From: an uncultured Megamonas sp.
GTDB lineage: Bacteria > Bacillota > Negativicutes > Selenomonadales > Selenomonadaceae
Direction of reading: 5' to 3'
DNA: 44,524 bases
NCBI GenBank assembly: GCA_900554895.1
Contig: USIX01000002.1
Span: 1 to 44,524 of the forward strand
The number at the start of each line of letters is the position of its first letter. Within the stretch, counting starts at the first letter, position 1. The notes beneath the pieces are model-generated. The model saw only the letters and a program-made list of their open reading frames with translations, was not told the origin of the DNA and searched no databases. The position numbers were made by a program, and so were the translations under genes. Shown in pieces: positions 1 through 7,634 of this stretch.

Positions 1-142
1 TTTGTGCCATCAAAGAAAAATTGCCCGGCGCAATATAAGAATAAATTTAGAATTAGTTTATTCTTATTATATTGTGCGAACCGGCACTTTTCTAAATTAA
101 TTTTCTTGTTTTTCTTTTGCTATCAAAAGAAAAATGAACAAT
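1..142. repeat. Dispersed intergenic repeat, copy A (right-end part)
   Basis: This is the right-hand part of a repeat seen again at 21357-21850 and 43203-43545. The shared core AAAGAAAAATTGCCCGGCGC lies at about 14-33. It is followed by a strong hairpin in which CGCAATATAAGAATAA pairs with the TTATTCTTATTATATTGTGCG side at about 60-81. A second near-palindrome at 111-140 (TTTTTCTTTTG, 4-nt loop, CAAAAGAAAAATGAAC) matches the left-end hairpin of the other copies. The element runs off the window start, so its full extent is unknown. No ORF is supported here. Confidence 0.7.
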
Positions 143-167
143 AGTTTCTTAAGGAAGGTTTATCACT

Positions 168-1355
168 ATGAAATATGATTTTAAAAATATTTCACTCCGT
201 TTTGGTGTCGGCTCGAAAAAATGGCAGGAAATGAAAAATAATCCGCTTCTCACAGATGAAACTATTCCTTTTTCCGTTGCCGATATGGAACTTAAAACGG
301 CACCGGAAATCACAGAAGGATTAAAAAATTTTATCGACAATAATGTACTCGGCTATGCCGGCAGCAATAAAAAATACCGCCACAGCGTATATAAATGGAT
401 GAAAAACCGCCATAACTGGGAAATTCAGGAAGATTGGCTTATTGAAACCCACAGTGTTGTAAATGCGTTTTTTACGGCCGTTAAAGCATTTACGCAAAAA
501 GGCGACGGTATTATGCTTTTCACGCCAGTATATTATCCTATATACAAAGCAATTGAAATCAACCAACGCCAACTTGTAGAAATACCGCTTATCAATAACG
601 GTACATCATATGATATAGATTGGGAATTTTTCACCTTAGCTGCCGCTGCCCCCAATACAAAAATGCTTATTTTATGCAGCCCGCACAATCCCTGCGGCAG
701 AATTTGGACGAAAGATGAACTTTGCCGTCTCAGCGAAATCTGCTTAAAACATAATGTATTTGTCGTATCAGATGAAATTCATTCCGATTTAATAATGCCG
801 GGATTTAAACATACATGTTATGCAACAATTTCCCAACAGACACGCGATAACTGCATAATCTGCACCGCACCGAGCAAAACATTCAATCTTGCCGGAATGC
901 AGCTCTCCAATATTTTTATTCCGAACGAAAAATACCGCCGTCTCTTTCAGGCGGAACAGGCAACCGATGCCGATTTTGCCTGCCCTATATTGAGCTATGA
1001 AGCATGCCGCCTTGCCTATACTTACGGTGAAGATTGGCTAAAGCAGGTAATCGATTTAATCAATACGAATAAACAGCTCATCATCGATTTTATGCAGGAA
1101 TATTTCCCTCAGGTAAAAATCACCGTCCTTCAGGCGACTTATCTGCTATGGCTTGATTTTCGCGCTTTTAATCTGCCGGCTGCAGAGCTTGAACGCATCA
1201 ATAGAGAAAAAGCCTGCCTGTATTTTGATGAAGGCTATATTTTCGGCAAAGCAGGAGAAGGCTTTGAACGCTGGAATTTAGCCTGCCCGACAAAATATAT
1301 AAAATCAGCATTAACCCGTCTATACAATGCTTACAGCAATTTCGCAGCAAAATAA
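168..1355 (+). CDS. patB: MalY/PatB family PLP-dependent C-S beta-lyase / aminotransferase
   Basis: This is a fold-type I PLP enzyme of 395 residues, the usual length of the MalY/PatB family (cystathionine beta-lyase-like). It is expected to cleave cystathionine or cysteine conjugates to a thiol, pyruvate and ammonia in the cytosol. Visible motifs are the N-terminal VADMELKTAPEI segment, the CSPHNPCGRIW substrate/PLP loop, the SDEIHSDL segment with the PLP-pyridine Asp, and APSKTFNLAGMQ carrying the Schiff-base lysine. The ATG at 168 follows an AAGGAAGG ribosome site. The gene stands alone between a repeat copy and a bidirectional terminator. The exact substrate cannot be read from sequence; a maltose-regulatory role as in E. 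coli MalY is possible but unsupported. Confidence 0.88.
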   Translation: MKYDFKNISLRFGVGSKKWQEMKNNPLLTDETIPFSVADMELKTAPEITEGLKNFIDNNVLGYAGSNKKYRHSVYKWMKNRHNWEIQEDWLIETHSVVNAFFTAVKAFTQKGDGIMLFTPVYYPIYKAIEINQRQLVEIPLINNGTSYDIDWEFFTLAAAAPNTKMLILCSPHNPCGRIWTKDELCRLSEICLKHNVFVVSDEIHSDLIMPGFKHTCYATISQQTRDNCIICTAPSKTFNLAGMQLSNIFIPNEKYRRLFQAEQATDADFACPILSYEACRLAYTYGEDWLKQVIDLINTNKQLIIDFMQEYFPQVKITVLQATYLLWLDFRAFNLPAAELERINREKACLYFDEGYIFGKAGEGFERWNLACPTKYIKSALTRLYNAYSNFAAK

Positions 1356-1356
1356 T

Positions 1357-1397
1357 AAAAAGCTCTTTGATGAAAAATTTATCAAAGAGCTTTTTTT
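1357..1397. terminator. Bidirectional rho-independent terminator
   Basis: The stem AGCTCTTTGAT (1361-1371) pairs with ATCAAAGAGCT (1381-1391). It is flanked by an A-run on the left and a T-run on the right, so it serves the convergent patB and the small gene at 1408-1665. Confidence 0.9.
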
Positions 1398-1407
1398 CTT
1401 CATTTTT

Positions 1408-1665
1408 TTAGTCATGGCAGTAACTGTAGTTATCGCTTATAGCAAATAACATCACTTTCATATAATCAGTATAGTTTTCAAATTCCAGTATCAGCTTCAG
1501 CGAATTATCATTTTCTCCAAAACTCTGCACTAATTCCTGCTGAATATAACCCGCACCGTTAATATTCACTTTAAACCCTGTCGGCAATAATATATTTACA
1601 TCGCCGCTACAGCTATTTACCACTTCCAAAAATCTGCCTATGTTTAAAACATTTAATTTGAACAT
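1408..1665 (-). CDS. Small protein of unknown function (85 aa)
   Basis: I do not recognise this gene with confidence. It encodes 85 residues without a signal peptide or membrane segment. The pattern of short hydrophobic strands (FLEVVNSCSGDVNILL, FKVNI, LKLILEF) and the length recall the HPr-like fold of PTS-related small proteins. The HPr active-site histidine motif is absent, so this is only a fold-level guess. A GGGAG ribosome site precedes the ATG at 1665, and the coding frame ends against a shared terminator, which supports it being a real gene. The next genes upstream on the same strand are the broken AraC regulator and a HAD phosphatase. Confidence 0.55.
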   Translation of the reverse strand: MFKLNVLNIGRFLEVVNSCSGDVNILLPTGFKVNINGAGYIQQELVQSFGENDNSLKLILEFENYTDYMKVMLFAISDNYSYCHD

Positions 1666-1738
1666 GACTGCTCCCTTCTTTCCTTATCATTTATTTCTTT
1701 CAATCTTATTATAGTGCAGTCAGTCCAATATAAATATC

Positions 1739-2668
1739 CTATTTCCGCCGTTTTTTATCATTATTCCGCCATTCAGCTTTATATTGCGACGGCGTACACT
1801 TGATTTTCTCCCGAAAAATCTTACCAAAATAGCTGCTGCTGCCCAGTCCGCAACTCTGCGCAATCTTGGTAACGCTCTCCTGTGTTTCCACCAACATGCG
1901 GCAGGCATTCTGCAGACGATAATTCATAATATATTCAATCGGAGTCATATGCAGACATTCCCGAAACAGACGGAAACATTCCCTTTCACTGACAAACGCA
2001 GATGCCGCCAACTGTTTTACAGAAATTTTTTCTGCATAATGCTCATTAATATATATTATCATCAATTTTATCTTATCACTCATTTTGCTGTAACCTTTAG
2101 TATCCGTCCATAAATCATCCGACACAGCAAACAGTTCCAGCCAGATTTGCGACAAAATATTCCGAAGCTTCAGCTCATAACCGAAATCCTGTTCTTTAAG
2201 CTCAAATGATTTTCGTATTAAACAATACAGTTTCTTCCATTTTTCCTCATCCGGCATTATCTTCACAAATTCAAACTACGGATTGCCTACAAGCGGAGTA
2301 ATGTATTTCTGTTCTATTCTGCTTCCCTGCTTACCAGCAAGAAATGACGGCGTAACAAGATGTATCAGCTGAATGTCTTTTTCAGTTCCAAAATAAGGTC
2401 TTGTCTTATGCAGTACATTCGAATTGATAATACCAGCCGTTCCCTCCGGAAAATCTTCACTGCCGCCAGGAAGATAATACGTTATTCCGCCGCTTTCCAT
2501 ATAGAAAATTTCAATTTCATTATGCCAGTGCCAAGGTACGAAACGACTAAAAAAATCACTGAAGTCAATCGCCTTCATTACATACGGAAAATCCTGCGGT
2601 ATTAAAAGCAGTTCTTCTTTGTTCACATTTTTATACTTCATTTCAAGGGCACGTTCCATCTGCATCAC
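1739..2668 (-). pseudogene. AraC-family regulator interrupted by an in-frame TAG
   Basis: Two consecutive segments in the same reading frame together make one AraC-family regulator of about 309 codons. The first (2668-2276) is an N-terminal cupin-like sensor domain with WHWHNEIEIFYMESGG and a SNVLHKTRPY strand. It ends at an amber codon at 2278-2276, right after PLVGNP. Translation would continue without a frame change into FEFVKIMPDEEKW and a complete C-terminal double helix-turn-helix (ISVKQLAASAFVSERECFR; CGLGSSSYFGKIFREK; TPSQYK). The distal part could restart at the GTG at 2266 and yield a DNA-binding fragment of 175 residues. Length and domain order fit the family once the TAG is ignored. 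I favour a recent nonsense mutation. Amber suppression or a base-call error are alternatives. Confidence 0.8.
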
Positions 2669-2719
2669 CAGAAAATATTTTTAATATGTATTCACGGTTA
2701 TTTTAACATATAAAAATAA

Positions 2720-2750
2720 AAAAGGCTAAGAATAAAATCTTAGCCTTTTA
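2720..2750. terminator. Bidirectional-type rho-independent terminator overlapping a stop codon
   Basis: AAAAGGCTAAGA (2720-2731) pairs with TCTTAGCCTTTT (from 2739). On the minus strand the stem is followed by a T-rich run. The TAA of the HAD gene (2750-2748) lies within the hairpin, so transcription of that gene should end here, before the AraC remnant. Confidence 0.85.
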
Positions 2751-3599
2751 TGCCGTTTGAAGTTTTGCTGCTACAATTTCCGTCAGGTTGGGAATAATCT
2801 TTGCAATAACATGAGAGAGAAGGTGGTCATCACAGCTTACGCCGATGATATCTGCTACTTGTTTAAGATTTTGCGTAGCATTTTGAGCAGCAATGCCAAC
2901 GTCAGCACAGCGAAGCATTTCTATATCATTATCAAAATCGCCGACAGCGATAAATATTTTACTGCGATACAGAGGCATATTGCGCAGTTCATTCAGCATA
3001 ATGCCTTTAGAAGCATTTTTCGGAATGATTTCAAAATAACTGGACCACGAAGTAAAATATTTGGCGATTTTATCTATCTCCATAGCTTGGGCGAAATTAT
3101 GGAGCCATGATATCAATTCGGGTTTTTCAGTATAAAACTGAACTTTTAAAATAGGAATATCCTTCAAATCACCTAAATTCGTGCGAATATATGGCAGATT
3201 TTCCTTTTTTATTACGGGATCATCATACGCTTTATCCGTTACGATATAAAAAATATCCTTCGTATGAAGTTCTATACAGATTTGCGGACAATAAATCTGG
3301 CACTGTGCCAGAAAAGCAATTAATTGGCTGTTTTGCAGTGATAAAGATTTAAGAGCTACATTATTATGCACATTCTGCAATATAGTACCATTATAAAAAA
3401 TACTCGGAGCATTTATCGGTAATTCACCAAGAAAATCCTGACAACTTCTGATTGTCCTGCCTGTTGCCACGGCAAACGTGCCGCCGCCTGCAGTAAACTG
3501 CTTTAATGCGTATTTATTAACAGCAGAAATCTGTGAACTGGAATTAATTAATGTGCCGTCCATATCACTTAGTAAAAAAATATTACTGTAATCGTTCAT
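2748..3599 (-). CDS. Cof-type HAD-superfamily (IIB) sugar/nucleotide phosphatase
   Basis: This is a cytosolic Mg-dependent phosphatase of 283 residues, typical for the Cof/YwpJ group (HAD subclass IIB). Motif I is LSDMDGTLINSSS, with the nucleophile and acid/base aspartates. Motif II is the TGRT strand, and motif IV is GDFDNDIEMLRCADVGIA with the metal-binding aspartates. The long middle region is the C2B cap that selects the substrate. Natural substrates of this family (sugar phosphates, PLP, FMN and others) are not predictable from sequence. The gene is monocistronic: a long leader with a hairpin (3625-3673) precedes it and a terminator follows directly. Confidence 0.85.
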   Translation of the reverse strand: MNDYSNIFLLSDMDGTLINSSSQISAVNKYALKQFTAGGGTFAVATGRTIRSCQDFLGELPINAPSIFYNGTILQNVHNNVALKSLSLQNSQLIAFLAQCQIYCPQICIELHTKDIFYIVTDKAYDDPVIKKENLPYIRTNLGDLKDIPILKVQFYTEKPELISWLHNFAQAMEIDKIAKYFTSWSSYFEIIPKNASKGIMLNELRNMPLYRSKIFIAVGDFDNDIEMLRCADVGIAAQNATQNLKQVADIIGVSCDDHLLSHVIAKIIPNLTEIVAAKLQTA

Positions 3600-3624
3600 A
3601 ACAAATACCTCGATAATGGATTTT

Positions 3625-3673
3625 TTATAGAGGATAGTTGCTGCCGCACGGGCAAGTCTCCTTCCTCTATAAA
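3625..3673 (-). promoter_or_regulatory. Stem-loop in the leader of the HAD phosphatase gene
   Basis: In the minus-strand leader, TTATAGAGGA pairs perfectly with TCCTCTATAA around a GC-rich loop of about 28 nt that can form a smaller TTGCC/GGCA-type stem. No T-run follows in the direction of the HAD gene, so it is not a simple terminator. It matches no riboswitch class that I can name with confidence. Confidence 0.4.
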
Positions 3674-3770
3674 TCTATTTGTACCAGAGGTGCTATTTCC
3701 TAACTGATATGTTTTTATTATAAAACCACTGTTTAAAAATCCAATGAAGAAAAAGTAAAAATTTGATAAA

Positions 3771-4676
3771 TTAATTTAACGGCTCGCTTTGGCGTGCCAC
3801 AGTTCCCGCTCTTCCCGGCAGATAGCCGTGGAACACCTCGCATCTTTTTATGTCAGGTACATTTTTCCCTTCTTCCAGCTTTACAAATTCATAGCCTGCA
3901 TTTTTGGCCTTCAATATAAACGCATGTAAAATCGGCAGCTGTTTTAATCCTTCCATTTCAGAATGAATTGTCAGCACATTAAAATCACGGCCACAGTTAT
4001 TCAGCCAGTAATCAACGATATTGTCCTCCGTTATTACTTTGCCGTCCAGTGTACTACCAAGACATTCATCCATCGTCAAAAGCGTTCCCGGTATCTGAAG
4101 CGGCAGATAATCCGTACCGTTCATAACAGGATAAAACGGACGGTATCCTCTGACGTCGCTGCAATAATCAAAGCCCAGTTCCTGCTGAACTTTCAGGCTA
4201 CGCGGCGTTACCTGCCATCCCGGAGCAGCACAGGCTTTCGCCTTAAATCCGGCAATTTTCTCAAATAAATCAATTGCTTTCGTAAGCTCATCACGAATAG
4301 TATTTTCTGATAGATACGGCAGCTTATCCTGCCAATATACATGGTCCCAGCAATGAATGCCGCACTCATGGTTTTCCTTTACGGCACGCACAAATGGTGC
4401 CGGGTTCGGTTCCACAATATGCGGAGCGGGCAGAAGAGTTCCGTACATCATCGTTTTCAGCCCGTAGGTACTTGGCGCCTTCGTCCTAAGCATTTTCGTT
4501 AAAAATCCCTTACGGAAAATGCGACGAATGGCTTTGCCGGAGTTATCCGTTCCCATAGAGAAAAAGAACGTTGCTTTTATATTTTCCTGTTTAAATACGT
4601 CCAGCATGCGCGGTACACCGATATCATAACCGCGTTTCGTATCCACATCTATCTTTATAGCAATTTTTTTCGTCAT
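3771..4676 (-). CDS. arnD: ArnD: 4-deoxy-4-formamido-L-arabinose-phosphoundecaprenol deformylase
   Basis: This is a polysaccharide-deacetylase (NodB, CE4) family enzyme of about 301 residues, the family length. It removes the formyl group from undecaprenyl-phosphate-Ara4FN on the cytoplasmic face, giving Und-P-L-Ara4N. Visible features are KIDVDTKRGYDIGVPRML (metal-binding Asp of motif 1), ATFFFSMGTDNSGKA, the GIHCWDHVYWQ motif 2, and the AAPGWQVTPRS motif 3. ArnD-specific spacing and the YGTLLPAPHI segment support ArnD over a chitin-type deacetylase. I place the start at MTKKIAIK because GAGGT lies 6-8 nt upstream; an ATG 27 nt further up has no such site. It is the last gene of the arn operon. 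Confidence 0.92.
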   Translation of the reverse strand: MTKKIAIKIDVDTKRGYDIGVPRMLDVFKQENIKATFFFSMGTDNSGKAIRRIFRKGFLTKMLRTKAPSTYGLKTMMYGTLLPAPHIVEPNPAPFVRAVKENHECGIHCWDHVYWQDKLPYLSENTIRDELTKAIDLFEKIAGFKAKACAAPGWQVTPRSLKVQQELGFDYCSDVRGYRPFYPVMNGTDYLPLQIPGTLLTMDECLGSTLDGKVITEDNIVDYWLNNCGRDFNVLTIHSEMEGLKQLPILHAFILKAKNAGYEFVKLEEGKNVPDIKRCEVFHGYLPGRAGTVARQSEPLN

Positions 4677-4727
4677 AATAACCTCAATTACAAATAAAGC
4701 CATCGCACTTTGCGGTGGCTTTATCGT

Positions 4728-5756
4728 TTATTTATTCAATTCTTTTTCATACCATTGTAAAGTGTAGTAAATCGCATCATGCAGATTTGTTTTCGGTTTC
4801 CAACCTAGACGCGCTTCCAGTTTTTTCACGGACGGCAGTCTATCCTGTACATCGGCATAATTTTTTCCGTAATAGCTGTCAGAATTTTCTTCGATAAATT
4901 CCACATTATCAGCTTTTTCCCTGAAACACGGGAATTTTTTCATTTCTTCAACGACTATTTGTGCCATTTCCTTAATGGAATAGTTGTTATCCGGATTGCC
5001 GATATTAAAAATCTGCCCTTCAGCTTGATTATCTTTATTTTCGATAATAGCAATCAAAGCTTCCACGCCGTCGCCGACCCATGTAAAACTGCGACGCTGC
5101 ATACCGCCGTTTACGAGCGTAATTTTGCCCGTATACAAAACATCATAAATAAACTGCGTAATCGTGCGTCCTTTGTGTTCAGCAGCTTCTTTAAAACTAT
5201 CAAGACGAGGTCCAACCCAGTTGAACGGACGGAACAAGGAAAATTTCAGACCTCTTTCCTGACCGAGCGCAAAAATAACTCTGTCCATCATCTGCTTGCT
5301 GCAGCTGTATATCCAGCGGCTCTGAGAAATAGGTCCGAGCGTTAAATTGCTCGTATCCTCCTCCATTACATTGTTGTTCGGGTCCGGTATGCCGTAAACT
5401 TCAGAAGTGGACGGAAAAATTACACGCTTATTGTATTCAGCGCATTTTTTTACCAGTTTCAAGTTCTGTTCAAAATCCAGTTCAAACGTCCAAAACGGTT
5501 TTTCTATATAATACGCCGGTCTAGCAATGCCGATTAAAGGCAACAGTACGTCACAGTCTTTAATCTGTTCATACAACCACTGTTCATCTTTAAAAATATC
5601 TCCCTTTTTCATCTGAAAACGGGGATTATCCAAAAACTGTGAGATATTGTCATCATTCAAATCAAAACCCTGAATTTCCCAATCTGTTTTGGCAAGTGCC
5701 ATTTCTAAAAAATGGGAACCGATAAAACCGTTAACTCCTGTAACAAAAATCTTCAT
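4728..5756 (-). CDS. arnA: UDP-glucuronate oxidative decarboxylase (ArnA C-terminal domain as a separate protein)
   Basis: This extended SDR enzyme corresponds to residues ~310-660 of enterobacterial ArnA. It is expected to oxidise and decarboxylate UDP-glucuronate to UDP-4-keto-arabinose with NAD+. Seen directly are the Rossmann glycine motif GVNGFIGS near residue 10, the PSTSEVYG strand (catalytic Thr and Glu), YSCSKQMMD with the YxxxK pair, and RRSFTWVGDGVEA carrying the Arg expected for decarboxylation. The start is taken at MKIFVTG, which has GAAGAGGC upstream; an earlier ATG lies inside the preceding gene. In E. coli this activity is fused to the formyltransferase, while here the two are adjacent genes. 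No ugd (UDP-glucose dehydrogenase) lies in the window, so UDP-glucuronate must come from elsewhere. Confidence 0.88.
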   Translation of the reverse strand: MKIFVTGVNGFIGSHFLEMALAKTDWEIQGFDLNDDNISQFLDNPRFQMKKGDIFKDEQWLYEQIKDCDVLLPLIGIARPAYYIEKPFWTFELDFEQNLKLVKKCAEYNKRVIFPSTSEVYGIPDPNNNVMEEDTSNLTLGPISQSRWIYSCSKQMMDRVIFALGQERGLKFSLFRPFNWVGPRLDSFKEAAEHKGRTITQFIYDVLYTGKITLVNGGMQRRSFTWVGDGVEALIAIIENKDNQAEGQIFNIGNPDNNYSIKEMAQIVVEEMKKFPCFREKADNVEFIEENSDSYYGKNYADVQDRLPSVKKLEARLGWKPKTNLHDAIYYTLQWYEKELNK

Positions 5757-5775
5757 TTCAAAAAAGCCTCTTCTT

Positions 5776-6687
5776 TCAGTTAAATTTCGTACCAATCGGT
5801 AATTCATCTATAAAATGGGAAGATGGCATTTCTTGTTCATTTTCCCATTGCAATCTTTCCAGCTGTAAAAGACCTCTACCCGTACCGACGCAGAGCGGAT
5901 TTGCCGAAACTACCGTGCCTTCTTCGCCTTTACCTTCCACCGGCTTGCCCCACCAGACAAAAAGTTTCCTGCCGCCTACAAAGGTGAATGCTCCCGGAAA
6001 CGGATGCGTTACACCGCGAATAAGATTATACAGACTTACAGCATCCTTGCTAAAATCCAGTACACCGTCTTTCGGGCGGCGTCGTCCATATTTTGTAGCC
6101 CGGCTGTTATCCTGCGGCGTAAAATTCACTGTTCCCGCTTCAATGCTTGCCAGATTATCATGCACAATCTGTGCCGCTACGGTACTCATTTTTTTGAATA
6201 CGTCCAGTGATGTATCCGAAAAAGCGATGTCAAAACCGCGCTGGTCTACTATATCGCCTTCATCCGCCCTTTCCGTCATCAGATGAAGCGTAGCTCCTGT
6301 ACGTTTTTCACCATTTACTACGGCCCAGTTTATACATGTCTGTCCGCGGTATTTAGGAAGCAATGCTCCATGCATATTATACGAACCGAGACGCGGCATT
6401 AAAATTATCTCATTTGGAATTAAACGGCGAAAATAAAAAGAAAATATCAGCTCCGGCTTAAGCTGTTTTATATGCGCCACTGCTTCTTCGTCTATTTTTT
6501 TCGGACGAAATACCGGTATATTATTTTCCCTTGCCAAATCATATACGGAATGAAACCAGATTTCCTCCTCCGGGTCATCCTGATGTGTGTATACGGCTAC
6601 AATATTTGCCTTTGTACTTATCAGTTCCTTCAGGCATGTATAACCCGGTTCACTGTAGGCAAATACGATTACACGTGGTCTAATCAT
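5776..6687 (-). CDS. arnA: UDP-L-Ara4N formyltransferase (ArnA N-terminal domain as a separate protein)
   Basis: This is a 10-formyltetrahydrofolate-dependent formyltransferase of about 303 residues that N-formylates UDP-4-amino-4-deoxy-L-arabinose. The catalytic triad known from E. coli ArnA (Asn102, His104, Asp140) is present as N104 and H106 in SYNMHGALLPKYRGQ and D142 in ADEGDIV. A Fmt-type C-terminal domain follows (GVTHPFPGAFTFVGG). The chosen ATG has GAGGAG six bases upstream and overlaps the arnC stop by 8 nt, indicating translational coupling. The stop lies about 20 nt before the decarboxylase start. A methionyl-tRNA formyltransferase is the alternative, but the operon context argues strongly for the Ara4N role. 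Confidence 0.9.
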   Translation of the reverse strand: MIRPRVIVFAYSEPGYTCLKELISTKANIVAVYTHQDDPEEEIWFHSVYDLARENNIPVFRPKKIDEEAVAHIKQLKPELIFSFYFRRLIPNEIILMPRLGSYNMHGALLPKYRGQTCINWAVVNGEKRTGATLHLMTERADEGDIVDQRGFDIAFSDTSLDVFKKMSTVAAQIVHDNLASIEAGTVNFTPQDNSRATKYGRRRPKDGVLDFSKDAVSLYNLIRGVTHPFPGAFTFVGGRKLFVWWGKPVEGKGEEGTVVSANPLCVGTGRGLLQLERLQWENEQEMPSSHFIDELPIGTKFN

Positions 6688-7627
6688 GGGCATTCTCCTC
6701 ATATATATGACGAATTACGTAATGCGGCCTTTGCTGTATCTGTTTATAAATACGGCCTGTATATTCGCCGATAACGCCCAGCGCCATAATGGTAATGCCG
6801 AACAGGAAAAAATTCAGCGCCATTAAAGTAAATACACCATCAGCTTCGGAACCGACAACAATACGGCGCACCATCATGTACAGAAAAAATATAAAACTCA
6901 ACAGAGAAATTGCCATACCGCTCATCGTTACCATCTGAAGCGGTGCAATGGAAAAACTTGTCATCAAATCAAAGTTCAGCCGCAACAGACGGAAAAAGCT
7001 GTATTTTGATTCACCGAATTCACGTTCACGATGGCTTACAGGAATTTCAACCGGATTTACAGCAAATTTTTGCCCGAGTGCCGGAATAAACGTTGTACTT
7101 TCACGGCTCTGCACTATTATGTCAACAATACGGCGGCTGTAACCGCGCAGCATACAGCCGTAATCATTTATCTGCAGACCGCTGATACGGTTAGTGGCTT
7201 TATTCACAAGACGGGAGGCCACCTTGCGGAACAACGGGTCATGACGGTTCTGGCGGCATGTTCCGATAACATCATATCCCTCATCCATTTTGGCAATCAG
7301 TTTCGGAATTTCCTCCGGCGGATTTTGCAAATCGGCATCAAGTGTTATAACATACTGTCCACGCACATTGGCAAAGCCGGAGGTAATAGCCATATGCTGA
7401 CCGAAATTGCCGTTTAAATCAATAACCCGCACCGTTTTATTGTGCTTCTTCTGAAAATCGTACAATAAAGAAAAAGATTTGTCTCTGCTGCCGTCATTGA
7501 TAAAAATTATTTCAAAGCTGCGGTTCAGATTTTCCATCACGGGATACAATTCCTTAAATAGCTGCGGCAGGGACTCTTCTTCGTTATATACAGGAATTAC
7601 TATTGATATTTCAGGACTATCTGCCAT
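6680..7627 (-). CDS. arnC: ArnC: undecaprenyl-phosphate 4-deoxy-4-formamido-L-arabinose transferase
   Basis: This is a GT2-family polyprenyl glycosyltransferase of 315 residues. It transfers Ara4FN from UDP to undecaprenyl phosphate at the inner membrane. The N-terminal catalytic domain shows SIVIPVYNEEESL, FINDGSRDKS and the DxD-type TLDADLQNPPEEI, followed by GYDVIGTCRQNR. Two C-terminal transmembrane segments lie at about residues 230-255 and 270-290 (MVTMSGMAISLLSFIFFLYM; FFLFGITIMALGVIGEYTGR). The order and length match ArnC/PmrF. Seven bases separate it from arnB, and its end overlaps the formyltransferase gene, so the whole cluster is one operon. Confidence 0.92.
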   Translation of the reverse strand: MADSPEISIVIPVYNEEESLPQLFKELYPVMENLNRSFEIIFINDGSRDKSFSLLYDFQKKHNKTVRVIDLNGNFGQHMAITSGFANVRGQYVITLDADLQNPPEEIPKLIAKMDEGYDVIGTCRQNRHDPLFRKVASRLVNKATNRISGLQINDYGCMLRGYSRRIVDIIVQSRESTTFIPALGQKFAVNPVEIPVSHREREFGESKYSFFRLLRLNFDLMTSFSIAPLQMVTMSGMAISLLSFIFFLYMMVRRIVVGSEADGVFTLMALNFFLFGITIMALGVIGEYTGRIYKQIQQRPHYVIRHIYEENAHD

Positions 7628-7634
7628 TTTTCAA

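Noticed and set aside
3625..3673. Resemblance of the HAD-leader hairpin to a preQ1-I riboswitch (CCTCTATAAAAAA tail)
   Set aside because: The loop between the stem arms is about 28 nt, far too long for the compact preQ1-I aptamer, and the gene is not related to queuosine.
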